A stretch of 64,000 nucleotides of DNA from Succinivibrio faecicola (GTDB taxonomy: Bacteria > Pseudomonadota > Gammaproteobacteria > Enterobacterales > Succinivibrionaceae), in the NCBI RefSeq assembly GCF_019448115.1, contig NZ_JAGFNY010000007.1:1-64000 (forward strand), in the 5' to 3' direction. The translations under genes were made by a program, and so were the position numbers. This document shows, piece after piece, positions 19,022 to 27,405 of this stretch (position 1 is the stretch's first letter; each line of letters begins with the position of its first letter). Under the pieces are notes generated by a model. That model did no database searches, was not told where the DNA came from, and saw nothing but the letters and a program-made list of their open reading frames with translations.

Positions 19022-19608
19022 TATTCTCTCCAATCTGGACCTTTTCTAACTAAGGTATCTGTGGTTGTATCAAAAATAGTTGTCGGTATATTCTGACCCT
19101 GACATGGCAGTGACAAGACAAGATCTACCCTGTCTACAACAACCTTATCAAGCTGATTTATATCAGATGTAGCCATATTTCCTGAAATATTCGCACTTGT
19201 TGAGATAATAGGCTCACCTACATACTTACACAGTTCTTGAAAGACGGAAAAACCACTTATTCTTACAGCAAGAGAATGGTTTTCTCTAAGAGCTACTGAA
19301 TGAAAGTCATCTTTCATTTTCAAAACAAATGTATGAGGACCTGGCCAATACTTTTCAAGTAAAAATAGGTTCTTTTCTGAAAGATAATCCCTGTCAATAT
19401 ACTGGTTAAGATAAGATAGATCCTTATCGACAACAATCAGGCCCTTACGAATATCCCTTTGCTTTACAGAAATGACTCTGTTTATGGCAGTTTCACTGTT
19501 TAGAGCGCAACTGATTCCATATACACCTTCACTTGGTGTAATAACAACGCCCCCGTTTTTTATTACGGAGGCTACTTTTTTTATATCATCTGTAAAATTT
19601 GATGACAT
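19021..19608 (-). CDS. tsaC: Threonylcarbamoyl-AMP synthase
   Basis: TsaC makes threonylcarbamoyl-AMP for the t6A37 modification of tRNA, the substrate later cyclised by TcdA (also in this window). The 195 residues fit the short TsaC form (about 190) without the Sua5 C-terminal domain. The YrdC motifs are visible: GGVVITPSEGVYGISC, KQRDIRKGL, PGPHTFVL, RISGFSVFQELC and STSANISG. The start overlaps the purE stop (TAATG). Confidence 0.93.
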   Translation of the reverse strand: MSSNFTDDIKKVASVIKNGGVVITPSEGVYGISCALNSETAINRVISVKQRDIRKGLIVVDKDLSYLNQYIDRDYLSEKNLFLLEKYWPGPHTFVLKMKDDFHSVALRENHSLAVRISGFSVFQELCKYVGEPIISTSANISGNMATSDINQLDKVVVDRVDLVLSLPCQGQNIPTTIFDTTTDTLVRKGPDWRE

Positions 19609-20111
19609 TACTTTAATTTTTCCTGAAGTTTTCTATCTTTTTCAATAACTTCTTCACAAGCTTTGACACGATTTGCCTTAACGCGCTCGTCTAAATCCTT
19701 GTCTGCAAGAGCCATAATCTGAGCTGCAAGATAAGCTGCATTCTTAGCACCTGCTTTACCAACTGCAACTGTTGCAACAGGAATACCACCTGGCATCTGA
19801 ACTGTAGAATATAAAGCGTCAATACCTGATAAAGGACCACCATCACAAGGAATACCGATAACAGGACGTGTTGTTCTTGCTGCAACTGCACCAGCAAGAT
19901 GTGCGGCAAGACCGGCTGCACAGATAAAAACGGCACAACCTCTCTTTTCAGCATCGGTTACATATTCTGATACAACATCAGGAGTACGATGAGCAGAAGC
20001 TACACGAGCTTCATATTTGATATCAAACTCCTTTAGAACTGCCATTGTATTTTCTAGTAATGGAAGATCGGAGTCTGAGCCCATAATAATTGCAACAAAA
20101 GAATTTGACAT
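19608..20111 (-). CDS. purE: N5-carboxyaminoimidazole ribonucleotide mutase
   Basis: PurE moves the carboxyl group of N5-CAIR to form CAIR in purine synthesis. The 167-residue protein has the nucleotide loop MGSDSDLPL, the SAHRTPD motif with the active-site histidine, and LSGIDALYSTVQMP. PurK, its usual neighbour in gammaproteobacteria, is not adjacent. The gene instead heads the tsaC-aroE-rsmJ chain by a TAATG overlap. An extended -10 box lies upstream at 20154-20162. Confidence 0.93.
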   Translation of the reverse strand: MSNSFVAIIMGSDSDLPLLENTMAVLKEFDIKYEARVASAHRTPDVVSEYVTDAEKRGCAVFICAAGLAAHLAGAVAARTTRPVIGIPCDGGPLSGIDALYSTVQMPGGIPVATVAVGKAGAKNAAYLAAQIMALADKDLDERVKANRVKACEEVIEKDRKLQEKLK

Positions 20112-20153
20112 TGTTTTGATTCCTAAAACCTAATTAGACTAATATTGATGTAA

Positions 20154-20162
20154 ATTTTACCA
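20154..20162 (-). promoter_or_regulatory. Extended -10 promoter for purE-tsaC-aroE-rsmJ
   Basis: On the minus strand TGGTAAAAT, read as TGn plus TAAAAT, lies 43 bases before the purE start. No clear -35 hexamer is seen, which is common for extended -10 promoters. Confidence 0.45.
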
Positions 20163-20185
20163 CTTTTTACAGATCTTTATGAATG

Positions 20186-20737
20186 TTATAGAGGTCTGAT
20201 TATCTCGTGCTTTCGTTTTTTTCTGCTTTCACAGATTGAACTTGCACACACAAGTCCGATTCCTTTTTTGAATTTTTTTTCAAACATTAAAGGAAATGAG
20301 CAGTATGAGCAGGTTTTTACAACAGGTTTACCTGGTGTTGTAAAAGTACACTCAGGATAGTTTGAGCAACCATAAAAGGTTCTTCCTGATGCAGTTGTTC
20401 GTGAGGAGAGTTTTCCTTTCTTGCATATAGGGCAGGTAATATCTAAACTCTCTTGGGGGTTATAAACATAGTTGCAGGATGGATAGTTTGAGCATCCGAT
20501 AAATATACCGAATCTACCTTTTTTAACCTGAAGTGGATCTCCACATATTGGACAGTCAGAGCCTACATCTCCTAAAACTTCAATTGTATGAGTTGTAACT
20601 ATAGGTTTAATAAAAGAACATGCAGGATAATCTGAGCAACCGAGAAAATCACCTCTTGCTGAATGTCTTATTACTAGAGGCTGTCCACACAAAGGACATG
20701 GAGAGCCTTCTGTTAATTCTATTTGTATTGCCTGCAT
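20186..20737 (-). CDS. yrdD: Topoisomerase-type C4 zinc-ribbon protein (YrdD family)
   Basis: The 183-residue protein consists of four zinc ribbons of the type found at the C-terminus of DNA topoisomerase I. Three are complete (CPLCGQ...GCSDYPAC, CPICGD...GCSNYPSC, CPICKK...GCSNYPEC) and the last is C-x2-C...C-x4-C. There is no topoisomerase catalytic domain. Length and position next to tsaC-aroE match E. coli YrdD (180 residues), whose function is unclear; DNA or RNA binding is likely. ATG 20737. It runs divergently from def. Confidence 0.85.
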   Translation of the reverse strand: MQAIQIELTEGSPCPLCGQPLVIRHSARGDFLGCSDYPACSFIKPIVTTHTIEVLGDVGSDCPICGDPLQVKKGRFGIFIGCSNYPSCNYVYNPQESLDITCPICKKGKLSSRTTASGRTFYGCSNYPECTFTTPGKPVVKTCSYCSFPLMFEKKFKKGIGLVCASSICESRKKRKHEIIRPL

Positions 20738-20794
20738 TTGTTACCTCACATGAGTGGATATAATCTCACAAAATGAGAAAAAACGCTCATAATT

Positions 20795-20803
20795 TGGTAA
20801 AAT
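20795..20803 (+). promoter_or_regulatory. Extended -10 promoter for def-fmt-rsmB
   Basis: TGGTAAAAT gives a TGn-TAAAAT extended -10 box 27 bases before the def start. No strong -35 is visible. Confidence 0.45.
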
Positions 20804-20829
20804 TAGCTCAGTTTTAAAGAGGATATACC

Positions 20830-21357
20830 ATGGCTGTAAGAGAAGTTGTCATCTACCCTGATGAAATTTTAAGAAAAAAAAACACAGACATCACCGAATT
20901 TAATGAGGATCTAAAAACTCTTGCTGAAGATATGTTTGATACCATGTACCATTTTGAAGGTATTGGACTTGCAGGACCTCAGATTGGAGTAAACAAGAGA
21001 ATTGTTGTAATTGATATTCCTGAGGAAGATGGTTCTCAGGGTAAAAACAAGGTTGTTATTATCAATCCAAAGATTACAGCACTTGAAGGAGACAAGATTG
21101 AATCACAAGAAGGATGCCTGTCTGTTCCAGGATATCAGGATACAGTAGATCGCTATCCTATAGTTAGTGTTGAATATCAAGATCTAGATGGAAAAAAATG
21201 CGTCTTTGAAAAAGTCGAAGGCTTGCTTGCAATCTGTTTACAGCATGAAATTGATCATCTAGAAGGAAAGGTATTTGTTGATAAATTATCACGCATGAAA
21301 ATAGAGCGAGTTAAGAAGAAATTCTTAAAACTGCAAAAGGAAAGAATGGGGAAATAA
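20830..21357 (+). CDS. def: Peptide deformylase
   Basis: Def removes the formyl group from the N-terminal methionine of new proteins. The three family motifs are present in the 175-residue protein: GIGLAGPQIG, EGCLSVPG with the metal-binding cysteine, and HEIDH with the two histidine ligands and catalytic glutamate. The start has AAAGAGGATA upstream. The downstream partner fmt begins two bases after the stop, so the formylation and deformylation genes are co-expressed. Confidence 0.96.
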   Translation: MAVREVVIYPDEILRKKNTDITEFNEDLKTLAEDMFDTMYHFEGIGLAGPQIGVNKRIVVIDIPEEDGSQGKNKVVIINPKITALEGDKIESQEGCLSVPGYQDTVDRYPIVSVEYQDLDGKKCVFEKVEGLLAICLQHEIDHLEGKVFVDKLSRMKIERVKKKFLKLQKERMGK

Positions 21358-21359
21358 TA

Positions 21360-22313
21360 GTGCAGAATCTAAAAGATAAAAGAATTATCTTTGCAGGTAC
21401 TCCTGACTTTGCTGCAGTTCATCTTCAGGCACTGATTGATAATGGAATAAAACCAGTAGCTGTTTACACTCAGCCAGATAGACCAGCTGGCAGAGGAAAC
21501 AAGTTAAAGCCCTCTGAAGTAAAGGTTTTGGCTCTTGAAAACGGCATTGAGGTTAGAACGCCAGAAAACTTCAAAGATGAAACTGATGTGGATGCATTTA
21601 AGGAATTAAAGGCTGATATCTGCATTGTAGTTGCCTATGGTGTGATCCTTCCTGAATCCATTATTAACGCATGTCCTTTTGGATGCATTAACGTTCACGG
21701 TTCAATTCTGCCAATGTACCGAGGAGCAGCTCCTATTCAAAGAGCATTGCTTGATGGTCAGAAAAAAACCGGTGTATCCATTATGAAAGTTGCTAAAAAG
21801 CTTGATGCAGGTGATGTATATACAATTGCAACACTTGATATTGAGGACTCCGATACATCAGGAACTCTTTTTGACAGACTTGCAAATCTAGGAGCGAGAA
21901 CTCTGTTAGAAGCTTTAGATGGCATTTTTGCAGGTACTCTAAAGGCAACCGCTCAGGATGAAGCTCTTGCTACCTATGCTAAGAAGCTGACAAAAGAAGA
22001 GGCATTAATTGACTTTACAAAGACAGCTTACGAAGTCGAACTCAAAGTAAGAGGCTTATCTCCTTGGCCTGTTGCAATCACAACTCTTGACGATGTGAAA
22101 TATAAAGTCTTTCATGTACAAGCAGTTAATGAGGATTCAAATACAGAACCTGGCTGTATAACAAAAATCGATAAAGACGGAATTCTTGTATCCTGTTCTA
22201 AAGGTCAGGTTCGATTAGTTACCATCCAAGCTCCTGGTAAGGGACAGGTAAAGGCTGCTGACTATGCTCGTTCAAAGAAAGATGAATTTACAATAGGAAA
22301 GAAATTTGGCTGA
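21360..22313 (+). CDS. fmt: Methionyl-tRNA formyltransferase
   Basis: Fmt formylates initiator Met-tRNA using 10-formyl-tetrahydrofolate. The 317 residues hold FAGTPDFAAVHLQAL at the N-terminus, the loop QPDRPAGRGNKLKPS, and the catalytic block NVHGSILPMYRGAAPIQRA. A C-terminal OB-like tRNA-binding domain begins near 210. The start is GTG at 21360 with GGGGAA upstream. The gene lies between def and rsmB as in many gammaproteobacteria. Confidence 0.95.
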   Translation: MQNLKDKRIIFAGTPDFAAVHLQALIDNGIKPVAVYTQPDRPAGRGNKLKPSEVKVLALENGIEVRTPENFKDETDVDAFKELKADICIVVAYGVILPESIINACPFGCINVHGSILPMYRGAAPIQRALLDGQKKTGVSIMKVAKKLDAGDVYTIATLDIEDSDTSGTLFDRLANLGARTLLEALDGIFAGTLKATAQDEALATYAKKLTKEEALIDFTKTAYEVELKVRGLSPWPVAITTLDDVKYKVFHVQAVNEDSNTEPGCITKIDKDGILVSCSKGQVRLVTIQAPGKGQVKAADYARSKKDEFTIGKKFG

Positions 22314-23685
22314 TTTAAAAAAGAATTCTTCTGAAAAATTCAAAGAAAGAAAGCACTTTGCAAGAAACAAAGACAGACGTCGTTCTCTTGAAAAGAAAGA
22401 GATTACTGGTGCTAAGTCACGTGCAGCGGCTGCTCTTTGCGTAAATGCAATTGAACAGGGACAGTCTTTATCTACAAGTATTCCTTATTTTACAAAAGAT
22501 CTTGATGATAGAGACAGGGCTTTGGTCATGGAGATTGTATTCGGCACTCTTCGTCATCGCCGTTTGCTTTCTACAACTGTAAATTCTCTTTTAGATTATT
22601 CTATTAATCAGAAGTTCAATATTGCAAGAGCTCTTATCATCTGTGCAATTTACCAGATCGTTTTTATGAGAGCTCCTGATCATGCAATTGTATCTTCAAC
22701 TGTTGGAGCTTGCTCACTGTGCCATTGCAGCAGCTTTAAAAATCTTGTAAATGCCGTTCTTAGAAGATTTCTAAGAGAAGGCTCTCATCTGTGCCACGAT
22801 GCAAATATATGTGTTGAACAGTCTTTCCCAGATTGGTTATACAAAAAACTTGAGGAAGACTACAGAGAAGATGCAAAAGACATACTTATAAAATCAAATC
22901 AGCATGCTCCAATGTTTTTGCGAGTAGAAACAAACAAGATCTCAAGAGAAAAATATCTTGAAGAATTAAAGAAAGCTGAGATTGAAGCTACTGCTGTTGA
23001 GCTTACAGACAGCTGTATTAAACTTGAAGAAGCTGTAAATGTTGAAAGACTGCCTCTTTTTAAGGAAGGTATGGTTGCAGTTCAGGATTTAGCAGCTCAG
23101 ATGACAGCTCCATTACTTGATTTAAAACCAGGAATGAGGGTTATTGACTGCTGTGCAGCACCTGGCGGAAAGAGTGCTCATATCTTATCAATTGAACCTA
23201 CAACAGATTTAACTGTTTGCGATATCGATGAGACAAGACTTGAAAGTGCAAAGAAGGAGCTTTCAAGATTAAATGACAATGCAACGTATAAAGTTGCAGA
23301 TATGTCTGATGAAGCAACTATAATTGAAGGGGAATTCGATAGAATTCTTGTTGATGCTCCATGTTCAGGAACAGGAGTTATCAGACGTCATCCTGATATT
23401 AAATGGCTTAGAAGAAAAGGGGATGTAGACAAACTAGTACAGACTAGTTCAAAGATATTAGATAAAGCCTTTAACAGTCTTAAAAAAGGTGGCATATTAG
23501 TATTCAGCACATGCTCTATTTTAAAAGATGAGAATATACGCCAAGCTGAAGCATTCCTGAAAAGACATCCAGATGCATCTTATCTGCCATTTGATTTTAA
23601 AGGAAATCTAGTTGAGACATATCAGAGACTTCCTGGTGAGGATGATGCTGACGGTTTTTTCTACACAAGGTTTATTAAAAACTAG
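22306..23685 (+). CDS. rsmB: 16S rRNA (cytosine967-C5)-methyltransferase
   Basis: RsmB methylates C967 of 16S rRNA. An N-terminal NusB-like RNA-binding domain (about 35-165) is followed by the SAM-dependent domain. That domain has the DCCAAPGGKSAHIL motif, DAPCSGTGVIRRHPDI with one catalytic cysteine, and STCSI with the other. The only convenient start is TTG at 22306, inside the end of fmt with AGGAAAG upstream. It gives a lysine/arginine-rich extension of about 30 residues relative to E. coli RsmB. Confidence 0.9.
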   Translation: MADLKKNSSEKFKERKHFARNKDRRRSLEKKEITGAKSRAAAALCVNAIEQGQSLSTSIPYFTKDLDDRDRALVMEIVFGTLRHRRLLSTTVNSLLDYSINQKFNIARALIICAIYQIVFMRAPDHAIVSSTVGACSLCHCSSFKNLVNAVLRRFLREGSHLCHDANICVEQSFPDWLYKKLEEDYREDAKDILIKSNQHAPMFLRVETNKISREKYLEELKKAEIEATAVELTDSCIKLEEAVNVERLPLFKEGMVAVQDLAAQMTAPLLDLKPGMRVIDCCAAPGGKSAHILSIEPTTDLTVCDIDETRLESAKKELSRLNDNATYKVADMSDEATIIEGEFDRILVDAPCSGTGVIRRHPDIKWLRRKGDVDKLVQTSSKILDKAFNSLKKGGILVFSTCSILKDENIRQAEAFLKRHPDASYLPFDFKGNLVETYQRLPGEDDADGFFYTRFIKN

Positions 23686-23687
23686 CT

Positions 23688-25079
23688 ATGAAGATTATTA
23701 TTCTTGGTTCTGGTGATGTTAGTTTGGAACTTGCAAAATATCTGGCAAATGCAGGACATGCTGTAACGATTGCAGATACAGACTCTGAACTACTGACAGA
23801 AATTGCAAACAGAATCGACCTTCGTGTTGTAACCGGAAATCCTGCATCTCCTGCTACTCTTAGAAAAGCCGGTGCAGAAAATACAGAACTACTTGTTGCT
23901 ACTACCTCAGACGATGAAACTAATATCACCGCCTGCTGTGTAGCACATGTTTTGTTTAAAATTCCAAGAAAAATTGCTCGTCTAAGATCTCATGAATATC
24001 TGTCTGAATCTGAAGATCTGTTTGGAATCAAAAGTATACCTATTGATCATATTATTGCAACAGAACAGGTTATTACACAGAACATCATGTCTTTGATTGA
24101 ACTTCCTGGTATAAGTTCATTAGGTTCATTTTGCAATAACAGAATCATTGTTGGTTCTGCAAGAGTTGAGATTGGAGCAAAACTTTTAGGTCAGGGGATC
24201 TCATATTTCAACGAATATGATGGAAAAGCCAAAGTCCTTGCAATCTACAGAGATGGAAAATACCTAAAGAATCTTGATAAGGAAGTTTTCCAGATAGATG
24301 ATGAGGTTTTCTTCTGCTGCCAAAGAGACAGAGCTTTATCACAGTTAGGATCTATCAGAAAATTAAGCATTGGCGACAGAAATATTACGATTGCCGGTGG
24401 AACCCATGTTGCAGATAATCTTGCAAGAACTCTTTCTGAAAAATACAGAGTAAAACTTATTGAGTCTGACTCAGCAAGAGCAAATCGCTCATCAGTTCGA
24501 CTTCACGACACTGGTTGTGAAGTATATGATGCAGATCCAATGGATATGGAGTTCTTAAAGGAAGAAAACCTGGATACATCAGATCTGTATATAGCTGCAA
24601 CTCCAAAAGATGAAACAAACATTATGACTTCTTTGATTTTCTCACGAGTTCACAATGTTAAAACACTTGCACTTATCAGAGGCGAAAGCTATCTTGAACT
24701 TACAAAATCTGACAGAAATGATATTGATACAGTAGTTTTTCCAAAAAACTCTATTATTTCTGCAATGCTTTCTCTTATCAGACAAGAAGGTGTTGAAAAT
24801 GTTCACCTGTTCAGACAAGGTAAATCAGAAGCTATTGAGCTTTGTCTTCAAGGTTCAAGATTATCAAGCAAAATTATTGGCAGGAAATATGAATCACTGA
24901 ATCTGCCAGAAGGTGTTACCTTTGGTCTTCTTGTAAGAGGCAAGAAGATTATGGTTGTTGATAAACATACTGTATTTGCAGATAAGGATGTAGTTATTGC
25001 TTTCTTGAATGATCATCTTCAGATGAGACCTTTAGTTAAATACTGTCGTCCATTCTCATTCTGGGTGCCAAAGTGGTAG
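23688..25079 (+). CDS. trkA: Trk potassium uptake regulator, NAD-binding peripheral subunit
   Basis: TrkA is the cytosolic gating partner of TrkH and contains two RCK halves, each with a TrkA-N Rossmann domain and a TrkA-C domain. The 463-residue length fits E. coli (458). The first dinucleotide loop reads GSGDVS and the second GGTHVA, so the third glycine of GxGxxG is replaced in both halves. The rest (DLRVVTGNPASPATLRKAGAE, DETNITAC) follows the family. It starts two bases after rsmB and overlaps trkH by seven bases. Confidence 0.92.
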   Translation: MKIIILGSGDVSLELAKYLANAGHAVTIADTDSELLTEIANRIDLRVVTGNPASPATLRKAGAENTELLVATTSDDETNITACCVAHVLFKIPRKIARLRSHEYLSESEDLFGIKSIPIDHIIATEQVITQNIMSLIELPGISSLGSFCNNRIIVGSARVEIGAKLLGQGISYFNEYDGKAKVLAIYRDGKYLKNLDKEVFQIDDEVFFCCQRDRALSQLGSIRKLSIGDRNITIAGGTHVADNLARTLSEKYRVKLIESDSARANRSSVRLHDTGCEVYDADPMDMEFLKEENLDTSDLYIAATPKDETNIMTSLIFSRVHNVKTLALIRGESYLELTKSDRNDIDTVVFPKNSIISAMLSLIRQEGVENVHLFRQGKSEAIELCLQGSRLSSKIIGRKYESLNLPEGVTFGLLVRGKKIMVVDKHTVFADKDVVIAFLNDHLQMRPLVKYCRPFSFWVPKW

Positions 25080-26530
25080 TAGATTTTCGTTTAGTTGCAA
25101 AATTTTTAGCACCAGCCTTACTTCTTTTTGGTTTGGTTGCCTTTATACCTGGAATTTATGCTTACATAAATCATACAGATGGTGTATTGGCTTTCTCAAC
25201 TACTGGTGTGATTGCACTTATAGTTACAACCATTTGCCACCTTCTAGGAAAAACAGCATTTACTAACTATGCCTCATTAAGAGTTCTGTTCTTATTCACA
25301 ACTTCATTATGGGTAATCTGTGCTGTAATCGCATCTATTCCATTTTATTTTCTTCTACCAGATTTTAGTTTTTCAAAATCACTTTTTGAAGCCTGCTCAG
25401 GGCTTTCCACAACAGGCTCTACTGTAATTAGCTATATTGAACAAAAGCCTCAGGCGCTTCTTTTATGGAGAGCGATTTTACAGTATATCGGAGGCGTAGG
25501 ATTCGTTGCGATGGCTGTAGTAATTCTTCCTGTTTCTGCAATGGGTGGAATGAACATCTTCAAAACCGAATCTCAATCATTTGATGATTCTGCTAAATTT
25601 ACCCCTCATTTGAAAACAATGGTTATTTCATTGTTTATCTGGTATGTAGCAGTACTTGTATTCTGTTCTTTCTTTTATGCACTGTGCGGTCTTGATCTTT
25701 TCACAGCTATTACAACTGCAATGACTACAGTATCCACTGGTGGCATGACAAATACAGATGCTTCCATGAACTTAATGCCTCATTCTGTTCATTATACTGC
25801 TATGATATTCATGTTCATTTCTAGCTGTCCATTCTTGCTGATACTAGCATCTATTTCTGGAAATCCAAGTCTATTCTTCAAGGATCAGCAGGTTAAAGGA
25901 TTCCTTTTACTGATTGTATTTGTATCACTGGCAGTTGCAACTTCTCTGATATTAACTAACGGTTATGATCTTGAAAAGGCTCTGAGAGTATCGTTCTTTA
26001 ACGTTATTTCTGTTATTTCCACAACTGGATATGCACTTGAAGACTTCACTTTATGGAATCCTTTTGCTTCAATGATGTTCTTATTCATTCTTGCTTTAGG
26101 CGGTTGTTCAGGATCAACCTCTGGCGGTATCAAGTTTTTCAGAATTCAAATCTGTTATTCAATGTTTAAGGTTGAATTAAAGAAACTTATTCATCCACAT
26201 ATTGTTTCAGAGCCAAGATTCAAAGGAAAAATCATTGATCCAAAAACACTATCTTCTGTTATTACCTATCTTGTTTCCTATATTATTCTTGCAATGATAT
26301 CCAGCACCATTGCTAGCTCTCTAGGACTTGATCTTGGTGATGCCGTTACAGCAAGTATTTCATGTTTATCAAACATCGGTCCTGCACTAGGAACCACACT
26401 TAACCCATCAACAAACTTTTCTCAAGTTTCAGATCCTTTGTGCATTCTTTTTGCTATAGATATGATCTTTGGACGTCTGGAAATTCTTCCTGTTCTCCTG
26501 TGTTTTACCAGAATGTTCTACAGAAGATAA
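25073..26530 (+). CDS. trkH: Trk potassium uptake protein, membrane pore subunit
   Basis: TrkH is the K+-conducting subunit with four pseudo-repeats of membrane-pore-membrane. In this 485-residue protein the four pore loops are visible as LSTTGST, VSTGGMT, ISTTGYA and LSNIGPALG, giving one selectivity-filter glycine each. The start is probably GTG 25073, inside the end of trkA. The direct trkA-trkH overlap makes them a functional pair. A hairpin follows at 26534-26562. Confidence 0.94.
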   Translation: MVVDFRLVAKFLAPALLLFGLVAFIPGIYAYINHTDGVLAFSTTGVIALIVTTICHLLGKTAFTNYASLRVLFLFTTSLWVICAVIASIPFYFLLPDFSFSKSLFEACSGLSTTGSTVISYIEQKPQALLLWRAILQYIGGVGFVAMAVVILPVSAMGGMNIFKTESQSFDDSAKFTPHLKTMVISLFIWYVAVLVFCSFFYALCGLDLFTAITTAMTTVSTGGMTNTDASMNLMPHSVHYTAMIFMFISSCPFLLILASISGNPSLFFKDQQVKGFLLLIVFVSLAVATSLILTNGYDLEKALRVSFFNVISVISTTGYALEDFTLWNPFASMMFLFILALGGCSGSTSGGIKFFRIQICYSMFKVELKKLIHPHIVSEPRFKGKIIDPKTLSSVITYLVSYIILAMISSTIASSLGLDLGDAVTASISCLSNIGPALGTTLNPSTNFSQVSDPLCILFAIDMIFGRLEILPVLLCFTRMFYRR

Positions 26531-26533
26531 AAA

Positions 26534-26562
26534 AGGTTCATAGCTAACTTAACCATGAACCT
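26534..26562. terminator. Hairpin between trkH and the outer-membrane barrel gene
   Basis: AGGTTCAT and ATGAACCT form an 8-bp stem with a 13-base loop between two convergent genes. A-rich sequence precedes it and a T/C-rich stretch follows, so it may act in either direction. Confidence 0.55.
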
Positions 26563-26585
26563 ATTCTCCTTATGATAAATAGAAA

Positions 26586-27248
26586 TTAGAAGGTGTATGA
26601 ACCACCAGCATAGAATAAGTGAGAATTAATCTTCTCTTCTTTAGGTGTATAGTCTGTGCTAATTTCTCCAACGCGACTAAAGTAATCATAGCCTACGCGG
26701 ATACCAAATCCATTATTGAATTTATATTCTGCACCTACACCTGCAACTAAACCTACACTTGAAGATGTGTCTGCCTTGTCATCATCTTCATCAACTAATC
26801 CAACGACACTTAATGTAGGACCTGCCTTTGCATAAATTGAAAAATTGTCGTTTAACTGTATCTGGCCTTTACCGTAAAACTCAAGAACGTGGGCACATAA
26901 GCCATATTCTGTTGATTTATAAATAGTATAACCACCATTTGAGAAGGAGCTTGATCCTTTAACTCTACCAAGATAAAGGAAATCATATGCAGTACCAAGT
27001 GCAAAATAATTATTGAAGTTGTATTCGCCAAACAGCTTAATACCTAAACCGTTTAAATCTTTATCATCATAACGTTTTGAATATCTTGCTCCACCAATAT
27101 CTGAATCTGAATTTAGGTTAGAAAGATCACCTGATGATTTAGCGAAGCCGCCAACGGCACCTACTGTAAATCCATTATTAAAAGCATTTGCACTAGTTGC
27201 AGATAAACAAGCTACTAATACAGCACTAGCTAGAACCAATTTCTTCAT
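26586..27248 (-). CDS. Outer-membrane beta-barrel protein (OmpA/OmpX-like porin family)
   Basis: The 220-residue protein has a signal peptide (about 1-22, SANAF) and alternating beta strands ending in the outer-membrane signature YAGGSYTF with terminal phenylalanine. Its barrel resembles those of the two OmpA paralogues at 55.5-57.8 kb (compare GxKLxGEYNFxxxFALGxxYDxL), but it lacks the peptidoglycan-binding domain. Specific function is unknown. The leader has GAGGAG before ATG 27248 and a perfect hairpin upstream (27266-27281). Confidence 0.75.
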   Translation of the reverse strand: MKKLVLASAVLVACLSATSANAFNNGFTVGAVGGFAKSSGDLSNLNSDSDIGGARYSKRYDDKDLNGLGIKLFGEYNFNNYFALGTAYDFLYLGRVKGSSSFSNGGYTIYKSTEYGLCAHVLEFYGKGQIQLNDNFSIYAKAGPTLSVVGLVDEDDDKADTSSSVGLVAGVGAEYKFNNGFGIRVGYDYFSRVGEISTDYTPKEEKINSHLFYAGGSYTF

Positions 27249-27265
27249 AATTATCTCCTCAATAT

Positions 27266-27281
27266 ATCGGTTTTGACCGAT
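27266..27281 (-). promoter_or_regulatory. Leader hairpin of the outer-membrane barrel gene
   Basis: ATCGGT-TTTG-ACCGAT is a perfect 6-bp stem with a 4-base loop just upstream of the ribosome binding site. It could stabilise the mRNA 5' end or be an operator. A minus-strand TATTAT farther upstream (about 27297-27302) is a candidate -10 box. Confidence 0.4.
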
Positions 27282-27405
27282 TTTAGACAGAAGGATAATA
27301 TGACAAAAATAGATTAAGAAATTAACAGTTTTCTGAAATTTGTAAAATAAAATCTTAAAAATATACTTTTACTGACAGATTCTTAATTGATGTTCAATGA
27401 AAAAA

